This document shows, piece by piece, positions 22,000 through 32,150 of a stretch of DNA of 64,000 nt (its first letter is position 1; each line of letters begins with the position of its first letter). A program made the translations under genes and the position numbers. The notes beneath the pieces were generated by a model that saw only the letters and a list, made by a program, of their open reading frames with translations, did no database searches and was not told where the DNA came from. Source of the stretch: Scytalidium lignicola (lineage: Eukaryota > Ascomycota > Leotiomycetes); contig NCSJ02000013.1 of the NCBI GenBank assembly GCA_002812745.2, forward strand, positions 1-64,000, in the 5' to 3' direction.

Positions 22000-24650
22000 A
22001 TTTTTATAAAAGACTTATATATTATCGTTGAATTTATACTAAATNAAAAAAGCATAATGTTAATCTTGATTATAATTGTAAACTTTAAGAAAACAATATT
22101 TAAAAATGTATAATTACTTATTAACAAGCTTTAAAAACTTTAATATAACCTTTAACTAGTTTACAAAACAACTAATATTCTTTATAAGAAGTTAATTACT
22201 ACTTGTTAGAAATCTTTAATATATAAATATGTTATTTTAAATTTATTAGAAGACTTAAAACAATTTATTAATAAACTTTATTTGTTTATTATATTATATG
22301 AAAAGGAAAAGGAATAAGAACATTATAGTAAATTTTACTTTATAAACTATTATTATTATATTAATTGTAGAATAAGCTAATAATATTACTTATAAAGCTT
22401 TAAATGTACGACTTTATATCTTTAAATGTAAAGAAGGTGCTTTATATGCAAAAGAGAAGGTTGTTAATTATNAAAAACATTTATNAAAAAGAGTAAAATG
22501 CTNAAAAAAGTATATTTTAAAGTTAAATACACAAACTAATTCAATTTTAATATTTATAATTTTAAATAACATTTCAAAAAGCAATTTTAATAATATGTTA
22601 TTAATTGTAAAAATACTAATTTTAAAAAGAAATTAAACTTCACTTTTGAAACTTTTTTCATTAATAACATTGATAACAACTTTAATTTGAAACTTAAAGA
22701 ACTAGAATAAGTTAATTTTACATTTTTTACTTTATACAAAAGTATTTTAATAGATTTAACTATTTTAATCATTATAAAACTAGTTAAAAATGCTTTTTTA
22801 TAATATTAACTAATAGTTGAAGTATTAACAATTAAAACTTACTTTTAAGATATTAACTTAAAAGCTTTTATAAAAATTATAATAAAAGTGTTTAATATAA
22901 TAAGCTTAATAAAGTATAATTTAAAGTAATTTTATAAAATTATAATTAATATAAGAGTTATAATAAACTTTATAACTAGTTATAATTAATTCTAAGCTTT
23001 ATAATAAACAAATCAATTTATAATACTTAATATTACTATTAAAAACATAGTAAAAGTACAATTTAAAATTGAAAGTATAACTTTGATAAACTTTATATTA
23101 GTAAATATACTAATTAAGCAAATTAAATTTTATATAATTATATTGACTATACTTTTCTTATTATGCTTAACAGATATAAACTGATTAAGTGTATATTTTA
23201 TAAAGAAATGTTCTAGTTGTATAATAATTTAATTATAACTTTTTCTTTTAAAATACTTTTTTACAAACTCTTATCTTTGATTTGCTNAAAAAAAGATTTT
23301 TATTTTTTGACTAATGTAGAATTATAACATTTATACTAATGTTTTAACTACTTATTAATAACTAGATTATAATGTATATTAAACTGCGCAAATTATAATA
23401 TTAATAAGAATATGTTAAAATACTTTACTAAGTTTTATGCTTACTGTTAACATTATAAGAAGTTGTTAGAAAAGTTCAGATTTAACTTACAAGATAATAT
23501 TAACTTTAATTATTCTATTATTATCAATATCTTTTATATTAACAATAAACTAATACTTTATATTGTTAACAAGAGAATATACTATTAAACTAGTAAATAA
23601 CTTTAAAATATTAATACAAAGTACATTTAAAATGTTTTATAAGTATATTAGATTAACATTTATTTAAAACTTCTAGACTAGATTATAACTAACATTAAAA
23701 AGAACTTTATTAGTAAAAAGTTCTAGTAAAATGTTATAATTATAATAATGACCTTAAAAGCAGTTTTAGTAAAAGCTTATAACTTAATTAGTTATATTAA
23801 ACGATATTACACATTTGTATAATATATTTACTAGATAATTATAATTAAAATTTACAATTTTAATAAAAATATAACTTTACAAATAACGTTCAAAGTTATT
23901 AACGATTTAATAAGATTTGATAGACTTATTCTTACATTATTAGTTTATAGTGTTTACTTATACATGTTAAAACTTGATACTCTAACTTTAACTATTAATT
24001 AAAAAGTTATAACAATTAAGAAAACTATAAAGGAAATTAATAAAATCAAAGTAAAACAGCAAATACAAAATACAATTAACATGTATAATAGTTTTAATAT
24101 AAGTACTATTTATAACTTACTATTAAATTCAGATATTCTTATATAAAAGGTAAAAAATACAAGTTAAAGTAGAAGTTNAAAAAAACTTATACNAAACTTG
24201 TAAGTATAAACNAAAAAAATGTGTATATTAACATTATTGTATAAAAATACACTATTTAAATTAATAATCGTAAAATTATACTTTACACTTATAAAAGGAA
24301 TTAATAAAATCAAATTATTAAAGTTAAAAACTATAACTGTTAAAAAATATTAAAAAGNAACTTAATAAGCTAACTATAGTTATTACTTTACTACTAATAC
24401 TACTTATAAAGTATAAATATAAAAAACTTTATAAATACTTTAAAATTATTGTTTTCTTGTAAAATAAGAAATTAGAACTTCAATTTACAACTTTACATTA
24501 AGTTAAAATATTCAAATTACTCAAAAAAAGCGTTTTCAAAGTTATAACCTTTAAAATGNTACTTAATAATATATATATATTTAATGTTAAGTTTATAAAT
24601 GAAATTAAAAACAAAAAAACTAAAANAGCTTTTAAACGGTTTCTGTAATT
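22000..24650 (+). mobile_element. Ty1/copia remnant: zinc knuckle, protease, integrase and linker to RT
   Basis: Plus-strand frames follow the fungal copia polyprotein. A zinc knuckle-like RRCFICKREGC lies at about 22,430-22,475. Protease-flanking sequence reads IIILTILFLLCLTDI and LSVYFIKK at about 23,100-23,220 (family DTPFLLCLADMD.LGVYFNN). The integrase is at about 23,400-23,700 (KYFTKFYAYC, FRFNLQDNINFNYSIIINIF and INNKLILYIVNK; family VDIMYIDGKPVLHVVDE). The integrase C-terminal region is at about 23,880-24,140 (INDLIRFDRLILTLLVYSVY and NSFNISTIYNLLLNSDI). The IN-RT linker ends with a FINEIKN-like stretch at 24,590-24,640. RT and RNase H are missing because the AT-rich block ends at about 24,660. 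This is the opposite orientation to the copia RNase H piece at 13.7-14.3 kb. Confidence 0.75.
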
Positions 24651-24676
24651 GTTTTTATTGCGTTTNAAAAATTGCT

Positions 24677-24886
24677 TTATCGAAGGTATTTTGCAAAATA
24701 ATTAGTATTCTGCGCAAAATTTAGGCGAGTGTACACAGACTTATGGCAGCCGGTCGTTATGTATTCTTCTAAGAAGCGCGTAATAATCCATATGAAACCT
24801 ACAGCGATATATATTACAGCCACAGGTCCTAAGATCATCTTCATCATTGCAGCCTCAGCAGGCCATGCATCAACCACCTTCACCAC
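24677..24886 (-). other. Possible membrane-protein exon fragment beside the AT-rich block
   Basis: A minus-strand frame of 69 codons contains one strong hydrophobic helix (MKMILGPVAVIYIAVGFIWI) after an acidic/aromatic lead. It could be an exon of a decayed membrane protein, but no family is recognised and no splice partner was found. Its interest is that it abuts the sharp composition border. Confidence 0.2.
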
Positions 24887-24962
24887 TTTGATACACCAAT
24901 CATCGTCCTACTGCGATGAGATATTTCCAATACGCCGGATATCAACCCGCAGATTCCCAATC

Positions 24963-25129
24963 TATCCCCTCGGACCCCACTCGCTTAAGCTCGCTCGGCA
25001 AAATCTTCGTCTAGGAATATTATCCACCCAAAACTTCCCTTCTACCAGTCACACATCCAGAGAATTATTTTAGGCCTAAGGCAACCACGCTATAAAAGGC
25101 ATAAAGGCGTGGTGGGGTCCGAGGGGATA
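24963..25129. mobile_element. MITE, copy 1
   Basis: A 167-bp element has perfect 18-bp terminal inverted repeats: tatcccctcggaccccac at 24,963-24,980 and its reverse complement at 25,112-25,129. Flanking or terminal TA dinucleotides occur on both sides. It carries no ORF. A related copy lies at 50,594-50,744, sharing the ends and the internal patterns cttaagct near the left end and aaggcaacnacgct near the right. The piggyBac-like element at 47,893 begins with the same tatcccctcg. Confidence 0.75.
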
Positions 25130-25277
25130 AGAGAGACACGAAATTCCCTCTCATTCCGATCCCCTTTTACCTCAACTAAATATTCTTTCGCTATAAATAT
25201 GAGTGGGAAAACACAGGCATTTTACCATCAAGCGCAAGACTACCTGCCAGTTACTCCTCAAAGAAATCCGCAAGGGA

Positions 25278-25850
25278 TTAATGACGCTCATTTTCTCGTG
25301 CATCCAACCGTGATTTTGAGATCAGGCATTGTATGAGTGCTCGCTCAGTCGTAAATGGGCCTGAAAGTTTCCTAGGGTACTCAGGCCAGTAAAAAAGGTG
25401 ATGAGGCGTGTGACTTTTATTAACTGAACAAAGATATCCTTGATGCGGTATATTACGGATTTGCATCAAGATATCCCGAGTTTTGGCAAGAATACAGTAT
25501 TTAGCAGATTCTTGAAGGGTTGGCCATAACGATTCGAGCGTATCACCATGTAATCCTTTCATCACGAGGAACATGGACCCATCGGTCTCTTTCCACATTG
25601 CATATAATCGGGGAGCAAACCCTTGGAGCTTATTCCACTCGAGAAAGAGTAAATTTTCGCCTTCTATTTGATCATTGTATCGGCTGTACTTTGCAATAAA
25701 ATGCTCGCCAACACCTATAACTTTCCTGGCTGCCCAAGTCTCGATTCCCTTGATAATGTCGGTTGAAGCTAGAATTTCCGAGACAGCTAGCAAAGGAGTA
25801 GGCAAATCTTCGGGATTGCTGAGGTATAAACTGTGAAGAGATGTTGTCAT
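25278..25850 (-). pseudogene. Aminoglycoside-phosphotransferase-like (APH) protein, N-terminal half
   Basis: This 190-codon frame starts at ATG 25,848-25,850 and ends at 25,278. It resembles fungal APH/choline-kinase-like proteins: KVIGVGEHFIAKYS corresponds to the ATP-binding beta strands with the conserved Lys, EGENLLFLEWNKLQGFAPRLYAMW to the alpha-C/hinge region, and FLVMKGLHGDTLESLWPTL to the strand after the gatekeeper. The catalytic loop (HGDxxxxN) and metal-binding Asp of the C-lobe are absent, because the protein stops after TTERALIQCLIS. A MITE lies about 150 bp downstream of the stop (25,129). The fragment is therefore called a truncated gene; a second exon could have been lost. Substrate unknown; fungal members of the family are mostly uncharacterised. 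Confidence 0.6.
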
Positions 25851-26137
25851 TTTGGCCTTGGAAAATTAGAAGATTGAACGGGTGCTAACGCCTGTAAGAC
25901 AATGCAGGCCCCGCGCTCGCTTCAAAGGTAAATAGGGCGAGAAGCAGCGTGATGTAGAAAGGTGCTAAAATTAACTACCTTAGGAGGAAAGGAGATAGAA
26001 AGACTAAGAACGTATCTGATCAGTTACAAAAGAAGTGGATAAAACTCTCAATTATAATTATTCCATGATGAGTAGTAGTTTCACCCTGCTATGTACACGT
26101 TCTATCAAAAATCGAGCACTCGATTTCTGCATCATAT

Positions 26138-27906
26138 CTATGCAGCATCTACTTTCCATCCTCCAGGCATCAAGTTAGTAAAAGCCTTCGAGGGATCATA
26201 TTTAGAGCGAATGGCCTTCAGCTTCGCCAAGTTCCCGGGCCCATAGCCCTGGAAGATCTCTTGACCTAGCCCTGCGTCGTTCATGTAATGGTACTGAGCT
26301 GCCTGGCCGGCTGCTATGAGTTCCGCCTCGATAGTATTTGTGACCTGCGCAGCGAAGGAGGAGATTCTGGCGTCATCTGCTGGATTGGTCCATGAGAAAT
26401 TTTCGACCATCCCTATATAGACGGCAAGATAATTTTATTAGTTAAATATGTTTTATACCTAGAGACATAGAGAGATAGAGAGAGAAATAGAGGGGGAGAT
26501 CTTACAGAAATATGGAGCTTTGGTCACATCGACTCCCTGAGGATTGCCTCCTTTGTTGATGCCCTGCTGAATGAAATTCCTTGTGACGGGTTGGAATGCA
26601 ACACTCGCTTGCAAGCCCGTCACGTTCCAGATATCTGCCATCACCATGTCCACGAAGGTGTCATGTACGATACTCAAAGCCTGCGCATTGGCAAAGCTTG
26701 ATATCACACGGAATGCTTGTCTTGTCCCCGGGCCGATCAAGGAATCCGTTCCTGTGACATACGCAGCGAGAGTTGTGCTAGCATATGTATTTTCAATGGC
26801 CGGAAGTGCGGTGAAATTCGCCAGAGCGGGCTGGGAGCAATTCGTTCCATCATAGAAGAGTGCTGAAGTGTAGACGGTGGTATTGAGCGAGCCCAGCATG
26901 AAGATGGATGGGATGACGGCGGCTTTCGCATCTGCTGAACCAAATTCGCCGAAATTTGCGACTGCACTTAAGAAGATATCTTTCTCCGTGGAGGCGACCT
27001 CGACAATGCCGGCGCAGACCATGGGAGATGAATATGTGCTCAGATCGAAACGCGTGACGATGGCGAAGCTATTTCCCCCGCCTTTCAGGGCCCAGAACAG
27101 ATCGGAGTACTGGGACGCAGTTGCGGTCACAATCTGTCCATTGGCAAGCACGACCTGAAATCAGAGTTAGCAGATATTCCTGGTGGTATATCAGGTGACC
27201 TTGTTTTTTAATTACTTCATATGCAATAACATTGTCGGATGCGAAGCCATACTGGTTTGAATAGAAGGAGATACCGCCACCCAGAAGCAATCCAGGCACG
27301 CCAACGATTCCGACTCGTCCTCCCAGCGCAACCAGGCCATACGGCTCCAGATAGGAGTACACCTCTTCCCAACGCCTTCCGGGTCCAACAGAGACGTAGG
27401 ACTGATCGGCAGAAAGCTGAAGCTCATTTAGATCGGTGAAACCAATCAGCACGCCGCCATTGGTATTGGCGTAGCCTGGAATTGGCATATGGCCTCCTCC
27501 CCGCACAGCAAAAGTTGCCTTCAAGCTGGTGAGAAGCTTGATGGCGACCGAGACATCGGCCGTGCGCTGTGGTGTGAAGACACATTCTGGGGAAAGATAA
27601 TCGGTCGGTGTCCAAAAGTCTACGGCACCACAATCAGCAATCGTTTCAATAATTATGTTTTTTTCTATTTTGTATTTTATTGCTCTTGGTCCGGGAAAGA
27701 ATCTTACGCTGGTTCTCGGCCGTGTAATTGGCATCGCTTGGGAAGAAGACTTGCGACCTGTAGGCGAGCTTCAGGGCCTGACAAGCAAGAGCGGTTGCAT
27801 TGAAGCTGGCAGCTTGATCGACCTCAGTCGCCGCAGATGACGATGGCAGAGCGGAAGATACCGCAGCTGCGGCAGAGAAAAGACCAGCAACGAGAGAGAG
27901 CTTCAT
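26138..27906 (-). CDS. Secreted FAD-linked oxidoreductase, berberine-bridge-enzyme-like
   Basis: Four exons on the minus strand, 27906-27708, 27619-27216, 27154-26506 and 26412-26138, encode about 508 residues. Introns of 88, 61 and 93 bp all have GT-AG borders and consistent phase. The N-terminus is a signal peptide (MKLSLVAGLFSAAAAVSSAL). Next is the FAD-binding PCMH domain with FAVRGGGHMPIPGYANTNGG, where His110 is the usual 8-alpha covalent flavin site, then GIVGVPGLLLGGGISFYSNQYG and DLFWALKGGGNSFAIVTRF. The C-terminus has the BBE motif (YHYMNDAG...KYDPSKAFTNLMPGGWKV). The Cys that makes the second flavin bond in bicovalent members (GxC near VGVPG) is not seen, so single attachment is inferred. 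Such enzymes oxidise sugars or secondary metabolites outside the cell. Divergent from the receptor gene at 29,093. Intron 3 holds a GA-rich microsatellite. Confidence 0.85.
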
Positions 27907-29092
27907 TGCTTCTACTGTAAATTAATTGCCTGAAGCTGCAAGTGGTGAGGGATGATGGAGGGGAGACGAAGCAGTAAGACAGTCAGACAATCCAACATTG
28001 AGAGACCTGATGCACACGCTCTCTGTCTGTGCACACCAGCTTGAAAAGCGGAGATGGAGAGCGTGGTTTTGCGTGTTTTTGGTAGCATTGAGAGCTGCTT
28101 GAACAGGCCGCAATGTCCGTTCGCAGGATGCAGCTACGGGGTTTTGCACATCCGCACTGATCCGTTCGTGGCTCTGAGTCCGTGGGCTAGAGAGCAATGG
28201 ACAATGGCCTTGCCGGGGGGTTGTTGCCCCTGAATCCGAGGGAGAATCATCTCCACATACTAGGATCATTGTGAAATAGCTTCAGACGAGTTGGTTACCG
28301 GCAGCGCCGGCCGATGCCTTCTCCATAATAGTTGCATGCTGTTACCCCAACTGAAGAACATACAGTACCGGTACCATATCTCTGGGACTACGGCGTTTTT
28401 CAGGATAACTGTGACGTCTCAGCCGGAAGAACCAAGTTGCAGAATGCAGGTTCCTGAAGCAGCCCTCGGTCGAGAACCCTACCGTCACCCAATACTACAA
28501 GTAATATTAAGATGTCATCCTCAGGGACGCCACGCAGGCACAAGCTGATCCGGATACGACGCCGTACCCTGCGCCATGGACGCGGCAGGGAGCAGGGACA
28601 GGATTCCTACTACCGTAGTCGCTGCGGTCCGATGTCTAGCCACAATATTGGAGACCGTACTCATTAGTCTATAAGTTAGTACCGGTTATCCGTCTTACAG
28701 AAGGCGTGAGGGGTCGATTTCCTAGCAAAAATCAGAAACTGGAGAGTCGTGAGACTATCGCACCTTTAGACCATGTGCAGTACCACGGGAGAGCAACGGG
28801 CCTAGACACTCTACCTTGGGCCACAGATGCCAAGCAACACCCATATTCCTGGATATAGCATAATTGCAATAAGTAATCTAGCATGGAGCCGTTGCCCGTC
28901 ATCTAAAATCCGAGAATGTACGGTACACGTACGTAACCTTGCTGCTTACTTTAGGCCCGAACTCAGCACCTTTAGATATCTACTGACAAAACGACTACAC
29001 CTCTCCCTTCTACATCCAAAAAACCTAATTTCTGATGATCAACAAAGACTGCTCCCAAAAAGTCGGGCTGGAGAGCACGGGCAGCAGCAGCC
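27907..29092. other. Shared upstream region of divergent oxidase and receptor genes
   Basis: This 1.2-kb GC-balanced region separates two divergently transcribed genes and should carry both promoters. Frames at 27,922-28,269, 28,291-28,548 and 28,827-29,114 lack family motifs and overlap the UTRs. No clear TATA box or repeat stands out. Confidence 0.45.
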
Positions 29093-30640
29093 ATGTACAA
29101 CTTCTCTCAGATGATGGTCAGTAATACTACCTTACCCTAAAAAAACCTCCATCTTTCCCCCACTCATCTAATCTAATCGCTCTTTTCATGCTGATCTATC
29201 GCTCACCTGGCCAAAAAAACAGGCAATTATCTGGACATTATGGGCACTAGGACTGGCAACAACCATCGCGCGCATCGTTCTACGCTTCAAGCTGCAGGGC
29301 TTTCGATTTCGCACTGAAGATTACTGCGCTATTCTAGCCCAACTATTCCTCACGGGCCTCGCGGCTGTCATCACGGCTTCAGCGCCCATCTTCATGATTA
29401 CTCGCACATATGAGCTGGCGGCCGTTGTTGACCCGTCGACCCCGCTTCCCTTCCCAGCCGATGTGTATACGGCACGCACGATCACGGCCTTGAAGTTGAT
29501 GTTTGCGTACGTTTACTAAGAATACCCTGCGAATGAAGATTCAATTCAATTCCACTTTCTGACTATTTTGCAGGCAGATGCTTCTCTTTTGGTCTACTCT
29601 TTGGGCTGGTGAGTTGATTTAATTCTCAGGCGGGCTAACTTTCCCATAATTGGGCCAAGACCTTTCAAGATCAATTCTCATATAATTATCTAACAATTGA
29701 ATCACAGGAAAATTCTCTCTACTGATCTTCTTCCGTCGCATGGTCATAGGTATACCAAAGTACCTCTATATATGGTGGGCGGTCTTCACCTTGGTCCTGC
29801 TTGCATACCTTGCTTCCATGCTCTCCAACTTCTTGACCTGTGTTCCTTTGCAGAAATACTGGAGCGCAAGTAAGTCAACCACAAGATATATCCTCTAATT
29901 TTCTTTTATTCTTTTCACCTTCAAGCTAACTATTTCCTTTTTTTTACAGCTGGATGTTCGGACCCGAGGAATGTGAGGCGTTCGGATGCGAGCATAAAAT
30001 TCGCAACCAGTGTGGATATTGCCGCTGACTTCCTAAGTATTATTGCCTTGCAACTCTCTCAGCTTGTGTCTCGTTCTTTTAACTAACTCTCTGTTTCTCT
30101 ATCTCTTCAGTTATGTTAATGCCACTGCGTCTCGTTATGACGATGAAAATCTCCCTCAAACAAAAGCTTGGCCTCTCGGTCCTCTTTTCCCTCGGTGTTA
30201 TCGTCATCGTCTTCGCCTTCGTCCGTCTATTCAAGGTCACTGAAGCCACTGCTGAATCACAAACAAATCCAACCACCGTAGCAGATGGCCCAATTCTCCT
30301 CTCTATATGGTCGATGATTGAAGCTGCTGTCGCTGTAGTCGTGGCCAATTTGCCCGCCTTCCGCACTTTACTTCGCAAAAATTCTAGTCCTGGACCATCG
30401 AATTCACAAGTTGCACGTCGCCGTACGGGGTATACGACAACAATTGGGACGAAGGCGAATAATATTAGGAGATCGGCTCTCTTTAGGAGGGATATGGAGC
30501 TGGAAAGTTTGCACTCTGAAGATGAGGTTGATCGCAGGACGATGGTCAATTCGAAGGATACTACTGAGATGCGAGAAGGGAAGGATATCACGGTGACGAC
30601 GTTCGTTTCTGTGGAGTCCAGCGAACGATTCAAGGGGTGA
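29093..30640 (+). CDS. Seven-transmembrane rhodopsin-domain (PTH11-like) receptor
   Basis: Six exons, 29093-29116, 29223-29506, 29574-29608, 29708-29869, 29950-30036 and 30111-30640, encode about 373 residues. Introns are 106, 67, 99, 80 and 74 bp, and the reading phase closes at each join. Seven hydrophobic helices are visible: AIIWTLWALGLATTIARIVL; YCAILAQLFLTGLAAVITAS; the MLLFW...FSLLIFFRRM segment; YIWWAVFTLVLLAYLASML; VDIAADFLIMLMPLRLVM; LSVLFSLGVIVIVFAFVRL; and SIWSMIEAAVAVVVANLPAF. CVPLQKYWSASGC before helix 5 is the typical extracellular loop. The C-terminal tail is Arg/Ser/Thr-rich and cytoplasmic. There is no CFEM domain, so it belongs to the non-CFEM rhodopsin-domain family found in large numbers in Pezizomycotina, thought to sense surface or nutrient cues. 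The first exon is only 24 bp and its donor gtcagt is weak, so an alternative start is possible. Confidence 0.85.
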
Positions 30641-32150
30641 GCTACCAAATAGGTCAATATGGTTATATTACAGACACTTGAGCGCCAAGCCCAAAGGCCA
30701 CTCCTAGCTTTTGTGCGCTAGGCCTTCACCCAGCAGCCGAGGAAGATGCTGACTTTGGTTCTCGCATACTAATATCCTCCCAGCATGCTCAGATCTGCAA
30801 GCATCTTTGAGAGGAAGTCCGGCGCCAGATGTACGGATCAAAGCTATGCTAAATGCGCACTCATCGCGGCAGACTCGAGATAGTCTTCGGACATTTTTGG
30901 TCTTGGAATAAGTGAAAGGTCAACAGTTGAGAGCAAAATTTATGGAGGCAACTGAACCCGGGGTCTTTCATACATTACGCTACATCGTCGTCCCTATAGC
31001 CTCGTGAATCGATCGTAGTCTTACAGGTCTAGGCTGGATGGTTATTTTAGCATCGATAATATCAATCTAGTTGTAGCTTAGGCTGACTAGGCCTTAGCAA
31101 GCAGCTTCTTCAATATTTGCTCTTGCTACGATGGTTTGAGTCATGGTCCCTAGAGTGAGATTCAGAAACTAGGCAACTTACAGATTCTAGTATCTGGTTG
31201 TTTGGCTACGTTTCAAGTGAGGGAGCTAGCCTGTTTTGAGATGAAACTGTTGCATAGAGGAATAAGGGGTCACCTGGACTCTGCGATATTAACGCCGTTA
31301 ATATTTATCGAGGAGTGGGGTTCTCTATAGCTTGATAAATGGTGTGTGAATGATTGAAATCGACTAGTCAGGCTACAGAAAGGCCGGTCCTAAATCTAAT
31401 AATAACACCAAATTTACGTGTTTGCTAAAAGTGATATTCTCAATAACACTTGATTTTTGATTCCAGTTTGCTTTCTTTATCTTAAATCTAAAAGGGAATA
31501 AGCACCTCCATATTCATTAATTATTTCACTTTTTTTTTATATACCGTAATAGAAAATCCTAATGATACTTAAGAAGACCGAGTTTATATGATATGATCAC
31601 TTTAATATAACCTATAATCTGAGCTAAGCTTGCATTTGATTGGGTTATGATATAGTTTTACTTCATTTAAAGAAAGGGCCAGTGAGATTGAAGCAACACC
31701 TTTCAATGAACAAATATAATACAAAGCATAACTTTATGATTTGCATAAAACTTACTGGAATGATGTGTTATAATATAAGCAAGGTTGGCGATTTAGTTAA
31801 TTATTTTAGCATCATTTCAATTTTATATTAACGGTAGCTTAATTTAGGGTTTCTTATTTAGTGTGAGTCCTTTTGNTTTTTTATAAAACGTCCAAATTAG
31901 ACAAGACAGTGATTAACAATTAGATTATAGTATTTCAACTGTTTTCATCTGTGACATTCACAAGCAAGCGTGCCACACACCAACCTACCAACTATTCGCC
32001 CTTTTGCTATAACCAATCCTACACCATTTGGTAACGACCGTTGCAGCCAGAGGCCTGGGATCCGGTAGATCTGTGCGTTCTTTCCCGGATCTGTCCATAA
32101 TGCCATTCGAAATGTAGACACTTTCAGGCATATGTTACAGCAAACAAAGG
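30641..32150. other. Intergenic, partly AT-rich, no gene
   Basis: Bases 31,380-31,930 are AT-rich with an undetermined base at 31,876 beside a T-run. No frame has a recognisable motif. It lies between two convergent 3' ends (receptor and HET remnant). Confidence 0.45.

Larger units (their letters stand above)
5000..24660. other. AT-rich, RIP-like block packed with transposon remains
   Basis: From about 5 kb to 24.66 kb the sequence is overwhelmingly A and T, with almost no CpG. Near 7.2-8.4 kb, 8.8-9.6 kb and 13.4-13.9 kb composition is milder. Readable mobile-element proteins show the expected transitions: Gly and Asp codons become Asn/Lys/Ser codons, and Gln, Arg and Trp codons become stops. 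The Helitron Walker A reads GTNKT instead of GTGKT, and the gypsy protease reads ALINSKVERNFI where the family has ALIDSGA.rNFI. This is the signature of RIP (C to T, preferentially at CpA, in duplicated DNA) known from Neurospora and related fungi. The right border, between 24,640 and 24,700, is sharp. Confidence 0.8.

Noticed and set aside
5000..24660. A centromere or mitochondrial-derived segment as explanation for the AT-rich block
   Set aside because: Transposon proteins with directional C-to-T damage can be read throughout, which RIP explains. No mitochondrial gene was seen. A centromeric role cannot be tested from sequence alone.
26571..27840. Several plus-strand frames of 60-104 codons
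   Set aside because: They are antisense shadows of the BBE-like oxidase exons.
30079..30657. 192-codon minus-strand frame
   Set aside because: Shadow of the last exon of the 7TM receptor, which has hydrophobic helices and consistent splice phase on the plus strand.
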